A stretch of DNA of 37,269 bases from a bacterium. GTDB lineage: Bacteria; UBP15; UBA6099; DSWB01. Of the stretch, positions 1 to 7,328 are shown piece after piece; position 1 is the stretch's first letter; each line of letters begins with the position of its first letter. The notes beneath the pieces were generated by a model. It searched no databases and was not told the origin of the DNA. It saw nothing but the letters and a program-made list of their open reading frames with translations. The DNA lies in the NCBI GenBank assembly GCA_020061125.1, contig JAGUYV010000165.1, positions 1 to 37,269 of the forward strand, read 5' to 3'. The position numbers were made by a program, and so were the translations under genes.

Positions 1-1
1 A

Positions 2-625
2 TGGAGCGGCGCGGTGTCGCACTCTGCGCGCGCCATTGCCGAATACCGCTATTACCGCGACTTCACCGCCGCGCACAACAACCCGCCGCGTTATCTGGGC
101 CGCTCCGGGGGCAACGGTGAAAACGAGAAAAGCTATCACCTGCGCCTGGAATGGACCGGCGGCCGCCGCTGGGCCTACATCCTGGCCAGAGACCACGCCC
201 ACACGCCGGAAAACGGGTCCAGAACCAATGTGTTCTTCGCCCAGGAATTCAGACCCTCGAAAATTTGGGCCTTGGCCTGGAGCATGGAAAAGGAAACAGG
301 CGCCGGGGCCGCGGACACAGAACGCGGCGTGCGCGCGCGCTACACCGGTTTTCGCGGCGTAACCCTGGCGGGGTCCTGGAAACGCGCGGTGCGGCCCGGT
401 TCTCCGTCCAGCACTACCCGGTTGGACATCACCACTCCCATTCTTGACGAAGTCGCGCAACTGCTCCTGTCGTTCACGCGGCGCAAGGCCTCCACGACCC
501 GAACGCACTCGTATCGCGCGCGCTTGAGTCGCCGCCTCGCGCGCGGCGATTCTCTGTCCGTGTCCTACGATTACACCGCCACTGCGGCCAACAGGATGGA
601 TTTGAGCTACACATGGAAGTATTGA
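2..625 (+). CDS. C-terminal part of a probable outer-membrane beta-barrel protein (5' end outside window)
   Basis: The reading frame is open from base 2 and ends at the TGA at 623-625, so only the last 207 codons are visible. The sequence alternates short polar and aromatic stretches as amphipathic beta strands do (for example YHLRLEWTGG, RWAYILARD, SLSVSYDYTA), and it ends in DLSYTWKY. A terminal aromatic residue on a last beta strand is the usual BamA recognition signal of outer-membrane barrels. No enzymatic motif is seen. The last 13 bases overlap the start of the FecR-like gene, which implies co-transcription and translational coupling with the signalling genes that follow. The barrel assignment is an inference from strand pattern and C-terminus; the family is not recognised. 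Confidence 0.6.
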   Translation, partial: WSGAVSHSARAIAEYRYYRDFTAAHNNPPRYLGRSGGNGENEKSYHLRLEWTGGRRWAYILARDHAHTPENGSRTNVFFAQEFRPSKIWALAWSMEKETGAGAADTERGVRARYTGFRGVTLAGSWKRAVRPGSPSSTTRLDITTPILDEVAQLLLSFTRRKASTTRTHSYRARLSRRLARGDSLSVSYDYTATAANRMDLSYTWKY

Positions 626-1644
626 ATCGCAAAACGCGCCTGGCGAACGCCGCCGGATCCTTCGGCCTCACGGCGCTGATTCTGTGCCTGTGCGCGGGAC
701 TGGCTTTTCTGGCCGTGCGCCAACAGGAACTGGAACGATACGGGCGCGAGCCAGAGTCACGCGCAAAGTCCGCGCCCGCCGCCACTCTGGTCGAAAAGAC
801 CGGCGCCGTGCTCGCTTCCCGCGCCCAGACAATCAAAGACATCACATTGCGGATTAATGACAAACTGTTCGCCGGCGATCGCATACAAACCGGCGCGGGC
901 GCTCGCGCCGTGCTCCAGTTCCATGGCGGCGCGCGACTCACCCTCGAGCAGAATTCGCTCCTGCAGCTTCCCGGCGTACAAAACGGACAAGAGCCTGGAA
1001 CCCTGCATCTCACCGCAGGCGCCGTTCATCTGGACAGCGCTGATCTCGCGGGTGTTTCCACCCTTGTCACACCCCAGGCCGTGATTGCGCTGAACGCCCC
1101 TGACCTAGCCCTCATCCGGCCGCCGGAGAACCGGCGCACCGAATTGGCTTACATCCAGGGTCTGGCCGCCGCCTGGTTTCCTGATACCAGATCCCAATCC
1201 GCGCACAAAGCGGAGCGACTCCTGGAACAAGCTCGGAAAGTCTGTGAAGACATGCGTCGGAACACATGCCGCGACGCATCCGCGAAGGCCTGGCGCGAAC
1301 TGATCGCTCTTCGAAATTCCTCACAGCGCTTACAGCGCGTGGAACTGGACATCACCATCGAGAAATCCGGCAAAGAGCGCATTGCAGTGAAAAGCGGCGC
1401 CGTGAATGTCACCACGCAGTCACGCACCCTGCGCGTGGCCCAGGGAGGCGGCCTCGAACTCGACGGCGCAATGCCCACGCGCAAAAGCATAACCGCCGAA
1501 TCATTGCTCGCCATGGTTCCGCGCATGCCCGAAAAAGCCAAAACGCCGCAGCCCGAACCCGAACCGCCGCAGCCCACCCCTGCAAGGCAGCCGGACAGGA
1601 GCAACGATGTGTTTTTTGAAATCGAATCCATGCAGTGGCAGTGA
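613..1644 (+). CDS. FecR-domain membrane-anchored protein
   Basis: A 343-residue protein with a single N-terminal membrane segment at about residues 16-35 (LTALILCLCAGLAFLAV) and the rest presumably periplasmic. Residues about 55-160 match a FecR-type domain: a stretch predicting 'V..KTGAVL', then 'AGDRIQTGAGARAVLQFHGG', 'LTLEQNSLLQL' and 'LTAGAVHLDS', the usual FecR core of a quantity tested against a threshold. A second FecR-like half recurs at about 255-300 (IAVKSGAVNVTT...LRVAQGGG). Between them lies a charged alpha-helical stretch, and near the C-terminus a proline/glutamine-rich linker. The ATG overlaps the previous stop (ATGGAAGTATTGA), and the next gene begins 24 bases after the stop. 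FecR domains commonly relay envelope signals to sigma-factor regulators; here the neighbour is a phosphatase/kinase sensor, so a periplasmic partner role is inferred. Confidence 0.75.
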   Translation: MEVLNRKTRLANAAGSFGLTALILCLCAGLAFLAVRQQELERYGREPESRAKSAPAATLVEKTGAVLASRAQTIKDITLRINDKLFAGDRIQTGAGARAVLQFHGGARLTLEQNSLLQLPGVQNGQEPGTLHLTAGAVHLDSADLAGVSTLVTPQAVIALNAPDLALIRPPENRRTELAYIQGLAAAWFPDTRSQSAHKAERLLEQARKVCEDMRRNTCRDASAKAWRELIALRNSSQRLQRVELDITIEKSGKERIAVKSGAVNVTTQSRTLRVAQGGGLELDGAMPTRKSITAESLLAMVPRMPEKAKTPQPEPEPPQPTPARQPDRSNDVFFEIESMQWQ

Positions 1645-1668
1645 ACACGCCGCTGAACGGAGACCCGC

Positions 1669-4600
1669 ATGAAGCTGAACACGAAACTCATGATCATGTC
1701 CGGACTGATCGGCATCCCCCTTGTCGTGATTACGGTTGTGTTCATCATGAGAACCCAGGTAACACTGGAGCGCAGAATCCGCGACCGGCACATGGACCTG
1801 GCCACGCACCTCGCAGAGCGCGCGGGCGCTTTTGACACCGAAAACGAGCGCTTCATTACCACATTCCTTTACAACTTCTCCGATGAAAACGCTGCCGTTG
1901 ACGGCAATGGAAAGGATCCGGGCGAGCAGCTCCTGTTTCTGCGTCAGCAGGCCGGACATTTCCGCATCATGTCCGTGATGGATGAGCGCTCGCAGGTTCT
2001 GGCTCATGTGATCGCGCCCGGAGACATCGGTCCCGATGAAGTGGCCGCGCATGTGCGATCCGTGCCCGCAAAATCCGTGATTCGAAACAACAAAGCGTTC
2101 CGCGGCCAACCGTATCCCGCGGGCGGCGGAAAATTTCTGGCGCGCACAATCGCGTTTCCTTTCGGCGACGGTAAAAGACTGCTCGCCGTGGAAATCAGCC
2201 TCGAACCCGTGCAGGACATGTTCAAGGATGTATCCTTCGGGCGCAACGGCACGGCCTTTCTTCTGGATGCTCAACTGCGCGTGGCGGCACACCCGGACCC
2301 GGCCCGCGCCCTGGCGCGCGAGGACATGGCGCGCATCGCATTCATGCGCGACGCCATGGCCTCGAAAACCAGCGGCGTGGCAAAAACCGCGAATTTCAGG
2401 GACGGCTCGGGCCAGGCCATGCTGGGCGCGTACAGGCACACGCCCGGCGGATGGCTCGTGGTAGTGCAGGAGCCGGTGCGGGACGCCTACTTCACCTCAA
2501 ACAGCATGAAGAACCTGGCTGCAATCGCTGTACTGTCGAGCGCCCTCTTCGCCCTGCTCGCGGGCGTTTTCATCGCGCGCAGCATCCTCAAGCCCATGAA
2601 CGCGCTGGTGCAGGGCACAGAGCGCATCAGCCAGGGCGACCTGGATTACACCGTGCCCATCGAATCCGGCAACGAAGTCGGGCGCCTTGCCGGAGCGTTC
2701 AACCGCATGACCCGCTCCCTGTCCGAACGCGACCGCGCCATCGCGCGCATCAATCTCAACGCCAAGGAACTGACCTCCATTTTGGACCGCGAATCTCTCG
2801 CGTCCGCGGCTCTGAACACACTGGGCGAAATCGCAAACGCCAACACGCTCGGCATTCTGATCGCGGATCGCAACGAGGGTCGCATGCGCATAACCCTGCA
2901 CTCGCAAAACGCGAGCCATGACAATCTGCCGCCGCACCTCGACACCGCCGCACAAAGGGCCATGGCCGGCCGCGCTCTTGTTAATGAGACAGGCCCCGGC
3001 GGTCCGCTTCTGGCTGCGCCTCTGATGTTCGAAGATGAGGTCAAGGGCGCGCTTCTCGCCGATGACCGGCTCGGCGCCGCCCCGTTCTCGCAAACCGAAC
3101 TCGACTTGTTCGGCATCATCGCATCCTCGGTCGCCATCTCCGTTCAGAACATCGAGCTGATTGAGGACACTGTCGAGAAAACCCGCATGGAGCAGGAACT
3201 GCACACCGCCGAACTGGTGCAGAAAACTCTGTTTCCCAAAGAGCCGCCCGAAATTCCGGGACTGGATCTCGAGGGCTTCGTGGAGTCCGCGTCCGAAACC
3301 GGCGGCGACTGGTACGGGTTCGTGCATGAGCCGGAAAACCGGCGCGTAGCCATCGTAATCGCGGATGTCACCGGACACGGCGTGCCCGCTGCTCTGGTCA
3401 CCGCCACCACAAGCAGCTTCTTCAAGACCCTCGAAATTTTCCGGTCTTACGCACACAAGGGCGCGCGCCCGGGCGCACATAGAGCCATATCGGACGGATA
3501 CCGCACGGCATTCGACCCGCTGTCCCCGGACTTCATGCTCCGATGCCTCAACCGCATCATCCGCGACTCCACGGACGGCAAGCTCGTTATGACGCTGTTC
3601 GCCAGCGTGTATTACTACGACGAACGCCGCCTGGTGTACGCCAACGCCGGGCACAACATGCCCATGGTGTTCCGGGAATCGGGCCTGCCCACAAAAAAAT
3701 CCAAGGCCAAAAAACTCGGCTACCTGATCAGCAAAGGCGTGCGCCTCGGCGACGAACCTGATGTGAGCTACAAGGAACACGAATTCATCATGGAACCGGG
3801 CGACGCCATTCTGTGGTATACGGACGGGCTGACCGAATGCGAAAATCCACGAGGCGAAGAGTTTGGCGAAACGCGCCTCAAGGCGCTTTTCGAGGAATGC
3901 GCACATGCGGATGCAAGGCATATAAAGGACACAATCCTTGAGCGCACCGGTGAATTCTTTCAGGACAGGCCGCACAAGGACGACATCACATTTGTCACAG
4001 GCAAATGCACCGCCGTTGCGGCCGTGGCGGCGCGAAAACGCACGGGCGCGGAACCCATGCATGACCTGGGCATCCGACGCGCCCTGCTGGTCAGCGCCGA
4101 CCCGCGCTTCTCCAAACAGCTCTCCTGGTTCCTCACCGGGCATGGCGCGGAGGTCGCATGCCACGAATCCGCGGCTCGCGCCCTCAAGCATGCGCCCCTG
4201 GATTCCCTGGACCTGTGCATCGCGCCCATCGGCGGCGGACTCGAACAGATCTCGCTCATCACACTGCTCAAGGAAAAGAACCCGGACGCCAGCTTCATCT
4301 TCATATGCCAGTCGCCGTTCGACACCATGATCCCCGTTCTCCTTGAACTCGAACTGCCCCTTTGCCTGCTTCATGCGGAAAGTGAAAACCTGCTTGCAGC
4401 CGTGCAGACCGCGGCATCAAAATTTTCATCCGGCCCGTTCTGGGGCATCCGCGAATACCTGTCCCGCGGCGCGCAAGCCCACAGCATGAAAATCCGCAAC
4501 ACGGACTCGCGCCTCAAGGACGCCTCGGGCCTCCTGGATTTCGGCGCGCGCATCGGCCTTTCGGACCACATGCTCCAGACACTGGCCAACATCGCCGACG

Positions 4601-5034
4601 AACTGCTCATGAACGCTATGTTTGACGCTCCCACGGACGGCAAAGGCCGCTGCAAATATGCGGACCTGCCGCGAACCAGGCAAATCCTCCTCAACGAAAT
4701 GGAAGCGCCTGTTCTGGAATACGGAAGCGACGGCCGCCGGCTCGCCATTGGCGTGTCCGACCCCTTCGGAGGCCTCTCGCGCCGCACCATCCTCACTTAC
4801 CTCGAAAAATGCCTGTTCAACGACAACGGCCAGATTGACGACAAGCCCGGCGGCGCGGGCCTTGGTCTGTTCCAGATCTACAAAGCCGCAGACGCTCTCA
4901 TTTTCAATGTGCAGCCCGGCGCGCGCACCGAGGTCATCTGTTTGCTGAAACTGAAATTGGATGTAAAATACAGCAAGCGGAATATCGAAACGCTGTGTTT
5001 TTTCGAAAGGAAGGCGTATCGTGACAGCCAATGA
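1669..5034 (+). CDS. Membrane sensor with HAMP, GAF, SpoIIE-type PP2C phosphatase, degenerate receiver and GHKL kinase domains
   Basis: This 1,121-residue protein starts at an ATG behind GGAG. Order of parts: transmembrane segment at about 8-27; an extracytoplasmic sensory region, probably dCache, to about 275; second transmembrane segment at about 282-303; HAMP at about 304-357; GAF-like region at about 370-500; a short coiled coil; PP2C/SpoIIE phosphatase at about 507-780 with IADVTGHGVPAAL, NAGHN, YTDGLTE and HKDDITFVTG, which carry the metal-binding aspartates; a receiver-like region at about 795-915 that lacks the expected phospho-acceptor aspartate pattern; and a GHKL ATPase at about 950-1095 with N-box ADELLMNA and the glycine box GGAGLGLF. 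Phosphatase and kinase of a partner switch are normally separate proteins. The following STAS gene overlaps by 14 bases and is the likely substrate of both activities. Domain calls are by motif; the partnership is inferred. Confidence 0.85.
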   Translation: MKLNTKLMIMSGLIGIPLVVITVVFIMRTQVTLERRIRDRHMDLATHLAERAGAFDTENERFITTFLYNFSDENAAVDGNGKDPGEQLLFLRQQAGHFRIMSVMDERSQVLAHVIAPGDIGPDEVAAHVRSVPAKSVIRNNKAFRGQPYPAGGGKFLARTIAFPFGDGKRLLAVEISLEPVQDMFKDVSFGRNGTAFLLDAQLRVAAHPDPARALAREDMARIAFMRDAMASKTSGVAKTANFRDGSGQAMLGAYRHTPGGWLVVVQEPVRDAYFTSNSMKNLAAIAVLSSALFALLAGVFIARSILKPMNALVQGTERISQGDLDYTVPIESGNEVGRLAGAFNRMTRSLSERDRAIARINLNAKELTSILDRESLASAALNTLGEIANANTLGILIADRNEGRMRITLHSQNASHDNLPPHLDTAAQRAMAGRALVNETGPGGPLLAAPLMFEDEVKGALLADDRLGAAPFSQTELDLFGIIASSVAISVQNIELIEDTVEKTRMEQELHTAELVQKTLFPKEPPEIPGLDLEGFVESASETGGDWYGFVHEPENRRVAIVIADVTGHGVPAALVTATTSSFFKTLEIFRSYAHKGARPGAHRAISDGYRTAFDPLSPDFMLRCLNRIIRDSTDGKLVMTLFASVYYYDERRLVYANAGHNMPMVFRESGLPTKKSKAKKLGYLISKGVRLGDEPDVSYKEHEFIMEPGDAILWYTDGLTECENPRGEEFGETRLKALFEECAHADARHIKDTILERTGEFFQDRPHKDDITFVTGKCTAVAAVAARKRTGAEPMHDLGIRRALLVSADPRFSKQLSWFLTGHGAEVACHESAARALKHAPLDSLDLCIAPIGGGLEQISLITLLKEKNPDASFIFICQSPFDTMIPVLLELELPLCLLHAESENLLAAVQTAASKFSSGPFWGIREYLSRGAQAHSMKIRNTDSRLKDASGLLDFGARIGLSDHMLQTLANIADELLMNAMFDAPTDGKGRCKYADLPRTRQILLNEMEAPVLEYGSDGRRLAIGVSDPFGGLSRRTILTYLEKCLFNDNGQIDDKPGGAGLGLFQIYKAADALIFNVQPGARTEVICLLKLKLDVKYSKRNIETLCFFERKAYRDSQ

Positions 5035-5518
5035 ACACCAATTCCAGGCGCGAAGGGAAATGCGCGGCGGCGACACCGTGATCTTTCTCGAAGGCGTCAT
5101 CAACGAACGCACCGAACTCAACGGCATCTTCAAGGACATTGACACCGGCACGCTCATCATCAATCTCAAGGGCGTCACGCGCATCAATTCCTGCGGCGTG
5201 CGCGACTGGGTCAACGCCGCAAAACCCCTGGCCGGAAAATTCAGAATCATTTACGAGCATTGCTCCCGCGCCATTGTCGAGCAGTTGAACATGATTGTGA
5301 ACTTCCTCAACTCCGGCACAATCGTTTCCTTTTATGCGCCTTACTATTGCGACGCCTGCGAAGCCGAACACGAAATGCTTCTGGACATCGCGCAGCATTT
5401 CACGGACTCCGCAGACTCGGACGAGCCGGAAGCTCCGGACTTCGACTGCCCGCAGTGCGGCAAAACCATGGAGTTCAACGAAGACGAAGACAAGTACTTG
5501 AGTTTTCTCACCGAATAA
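5021..5518 (+). CDS. STAS-domain anti-sigma-antagonist-like protein with C-terminal zinc ribbon
   Basis: A 165-residue protein. The GTG start is chosen because it lies behind AAAGGAAGG at a good spacing and the frame overlaps the end of the sensor gene. Residues 1-105 fit a STAS fold: a beta strand DTVIFLEGVI, then LIINLKGVTRINSCGVRDWV, where Ser57 sits at the usual phospho-acceptor position (normally in a D-S/T-S-G-L/V context). The C-terminal 60 residues add a zinc ribbon, Cys110-X2-Cys113 and Cys143-X2-Cys146, followed by an acidic tail. In the SpoIIAA/RsbV family the unphosphorylated form binds an anti-sigma kinase. Here the partner kinase and phosphatase are probably both in the preceding protein. 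The zinc ribbon is unusual for the family and may bind another protein or nucleic acid. No sigma factor gene is visible nearby. Confidence 0.75.
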   Translation: MTANEHQFQARREMRGGDTVIFLEGVINERTELNGIFKDIDTGTLIINLKGVTRINSCGVRDWVNAAKPLAGKFRIIYEHCSRAIVEQLNMIVNFLNSGTIVSFYAPYYCDACEAEHEMLLDIAQHFTDSADSDEPEAPDFDCPQCGKTMEFNEDEDKYLSFLTE

Positions 5519-5560
5519 TGCGCGCTTTGGAGCGCGTACCGCACGGGGACCCGTTCACGG

Positions 5561-6499
5561 ATGAAGATCTCGTTCTGGGGGGTTCGAGGCTCGATTCCCT
5601 CGCCTGCCTCCGCACAGGAAATCAAATCCAAAATCAAACGCATTCTGCGCGGCGCCTCTGGCGTGGATCTGGAGGACAGGGCCGCGGTGGACGATTTCGT
5701 GGACAGCCTTCCGCCGCTGCTGGCAGGCGTGGCGGGCGGCAACTCCGCCTGCGTGGAACTGCGCATACACGACTCCCATTTCATCTTTGACGCAGGCTCC
5801 GGCATTCGCCCACTCGGACAGCGCCTCATGCAGCAGGAATTCTCCGAGGGCAAGGGAACGGCCCACATCTTCCTCGGCCACACGCATTGGGACCACATCA
5901 TGGGCTTCCCGTTCTTCGCGCCCGCTTATGTTCCGGGCAACCAGATCCATTTCTACTCGTGCTTCGACGACCTCGAAGAGCGCATCGCGGACCAGCACGA
6001 TCCGCGCCACTTCCCCGTGCCGCTTGACGCCATGGCCGCGGACAAGCATTTCCATACCCTGGTCCCGGACGAGCCGCACGAAATCGCGGGCGCGACCGTG
6101 TTCCCATTCCCCATGTTCCACCCGGGCAAGTCTTTTGGATACCGCGTGGAACACGATGGCCGCGTGTTCGTGTACGCCTCGGACACCGAGTTTAAAACCA
6201 CCCGCGAAGAGGACACCATGTACCTTGAAAACGCGGATCTGCTTGTGCTCGACACCATGTACACCTTCGAGGAAGCCCTGTCCAAAACCGACTGGGGCCA
6301 CTGCTCACCATTCATCGGCGTGGACATCGCCCTTGCGGAAAAAGTCAAAAAACTGGCCCTGTTCCACCACGAGCCGACCTACGACGACAGGAAGCTCGAA
6401 CGCCTTCTCGAAAAAACAATCCGCTATAAAGAAAAAATGGACCCCGAGTCCGCACTGGAAATCATCCTCGCCATAGAAGGCCAGACCGTGAGCCTGTAA
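5561..6499 (+). CDS. Metallo-beta-lactamase-fold hydrolase
   Basis: A 312-residue protein with no signal peptide, so cytoplasmic. It opens with MKISFWGVRGSIPSP, typical of a subgroup of MBL-fold proteins related to PhnP and often found beside signalling modules. The metal-binding motif HTHWDH spans residues 107-112, and further ligands are likely in MFHPGKS (about 186-192), ASDTEF (about 206-211) and the late HH pair in LFHHEPTYDD. About 40 extra residues (SAQEIKSKIKRIL to VDSLPPLLAGVAGGN) are inserted before the first strand pair. The gene follows the STAS gene after 42 bases and may be its last operon member. MBL-fold subgroups hydrolyse cyclic nucleotides, phosphodiesters or thioesters; the substrate cannot be told from sequence. 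The ribosome binding site (GGGGAC) is weak. Confidence 0.8.
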   Translation: MKISFWGVRGSIPSPASAQEIKSKIKRILRGASGVDLEDRAAVDDFVDSLPPLLAGVAGGNSACVELRIHDSHFIFDAGSGIRPLGQRLMQQEFSEGKGTAHIFLGHTHWDHIMGFPFFAPAYVPGNQIHFYSCFDDLEERIADQHDPRHFPVPLDAMAADKHFHTLVPDEPHEIAGATVFPFPMFHPGKSFGYRVEHDGRVFVYASDTEFKTTREEDTMYLENADLLVLDTMYTFEEALSKTDWGHCSPFIGVDIALAEKVKKLALFHHEPTYDDRKLERLLEKTIRYKEKMDPESALEIILAIEGQTVSL

Positions 6500-6511
6500 A
6501 ATCGCTACATT

Positions 6512-6642
6512 CGTTTTCAAAATATGAGAATCTTCTGAAATCCAGGACGAACTCCGGATTACTTGCATTTACGGCGCATGATCGTCATCTGCGGGACTGC
6601 AACCCTTCTGCTCCGTGATGACGGCATTGCGTTTTCAAAATA
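6512..6642 (+). repeat. 13-bp direct repeat pair in the MBL downstream gap
   Basis: CGTTTTCAAAATA occurs at 6512-6524 and again at 6630-6642, 118 bases apart. The first copy lies just after the MBL gene and the second just upstream of the region that precedes the first micro-ORF. It could be chance in an AT-rich gap or paired binding sites. No gene is seen between the copies. Confidence 0.4.
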
Positions 6643-6679
6643 ACCGATTGAATTTTCCTGACAACGCCTTACACTAATG

Positions 6680-6695
6680 TGTGAATAATGTCACA
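6680..6695 (+). promoter_or_regulatory. Perfect CRP/FNR-type dyad upstream of the 41-aa ORF
   Basis: The 16 bases TGTGAATAATGTCACA form TGTGA-N6-TCACA, the consensus dyad of the CRP/FNR superfamily. In anaerobes, related regulators such as HcpR bind similar dyads. It ends 30 bases before the ATG at 6726 and lies between a TGACA-N11-TAATGTG element (6659-6681) and the ribosome binding site, so it could overlap or follow the promoter. The family consensus is established; occupancy here is inferred. Confidence 0.5.
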
Positions 6696-6725
6696 AACCC
6701 TTCTGCGAAGGGAGGAGTGAATGTG

Positions 6726-6851
6726 ATGAAGGTTATCTACGCACTTTGGGGATGCGGGGCAAGGTTCGCAGAAGACGCGGAAAAGGCTCTGGACAGGCTT
6801 CTGGATATGCTGGTTCCCATCCAGCCCATTCAACTGGAAGACGAAGTCTGA
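6726..6851 (+). CDS. Micro-protein 1 (41 aa), paralogue of the next ORF
   Basis: A 41-codon frame, ATG to TGA, too short for most gene finders. It is supported by a strong ribosome binding site (GGGAGGAG about 7 bases upstream), an upstream CRP/FNR-type dyad and clear similarity to the ORF at 7005. Aligned without gaps at an offset of one residue, the two share 13 identical positions over 31 columns: Ile4, Ala6, Leu7, Gly9, Gly11, Asp17, Ala21, Arg24-Leu25-Leu26-Asp27, Pro31 and Pro34. The N-terminus is hydrophobic (IYALWGCG), the middle is an amphipathic helix (AEKALDRLLDML), and the tail is proline-containing and acidic (QLEDEV). It has one cysteine (Cys10). No family is recognised; a peptide signal, toxin-like peptide or small regulatory subunit are all possible. 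Confidence 0.6.
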   Translation: MKVIYALWGCGARFAEDAEKALDRLLDMLVPIQPIQLEDEV

Positions 6852-7004
6852 CCCGCCGCGAGCCAGGCCCTCACACTCTCGGCACATTCGCATCAGGCGC
6901 TGCCTGCAAGGCGCAATTTCAAGCCATTTTAATGGATTTCTCATGAAATTGTGACACAAGCGCGCCATAATGTGCCAGGGCCATTCGAAAGGAGTTGATT
7001 TCCG

Positions 7005-7148
7005 GTGGAGAACACGATTCTTGCGCTCCTTGGGTTCGGCAAAATCCTGTCCGCGGACACGCACCGCGCATGGCGGCGGCTGCTGGACAAGATTTCGCCC
7101 GTGGAGCCCATGTTCATCAGCGACTATCTCTGGGATTACGATCTGTAA
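7005..7148 (+). CDS. Micro-protein 2 (47 aa), paralogue of the preceding ORF
   Basis: A 47-codon frame from GTG to TAA behind AAAGGAG, 10 bases before the start. It repeats the pattern of the ORF at 6726: a hydrophobic start with Ala-Leu-X-Gly-X-Gly at residues 7-12, Asp18, Ala22, Arg25-Leu26-Leu27-Asp28, Pro32 and Pro35. It differs by a longer aromatic and acidic tail (ISDYLWDYDL). Its upstream region also contains TGACA-N11-TAATGTG (6952-6974), as in the first copy, so the duplicated unit seems to include control DNA. The strong terminator at 7189-7220 follows and would end the transcript. GTG is used as start because no in-frame ATG lies near the ribosome binding site. The function is unknown. 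Confidence 0.6.
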   Translation: MENTILALLGFGKILSADTHRAWRRLLDKISPVEPMFISDYLWDYDL

Positions 7149-7188
7149 CCGTCCATTCCGTTCCACACCACATATCACCCTGTTATGC

Positions 7189-7220
7189 ATCCGCGGTCAA
7201 GCGCCGCGGATCTTTTTTTT
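7189..7220 (+). terminator. Rho-independent terminator after the micro-ORFs
   Basis: A perfect 8-bp stem (ATCCGCGG at 7189-7196 and CCGCGGAT at 7204-7211) with a 7-base loop is followed by C and eight T residues (7213-7220). It closes the micro-ORF transcript and shows that the glycosidase-like gene cannot begin upstream of it. Confidence 0.9.
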
Positions 7221-7328
7221 GTCCCTCGACATGAACAGCGAAAGCGCATCGCGAGCAAATCCCCGCGCCCGCCGCGCCGGTATATGTTATACTCGAATGA
7301 GCGCCCTGTTGCGGAAAGGATGATTTAT

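Noticed and set aside
2497-4374. 625-aa frame on the minus strand opposite the sensor gene
   Set aside because: No motifs; the plus-strand PP2C and GHKL motifs are convincing.
7185-7328. Upstream extension of the glycosidase-like gene
   Set aside because: It would read through a terminator at 7189-7220, and a signal peptide with a ribosome binding site begins at 7329.
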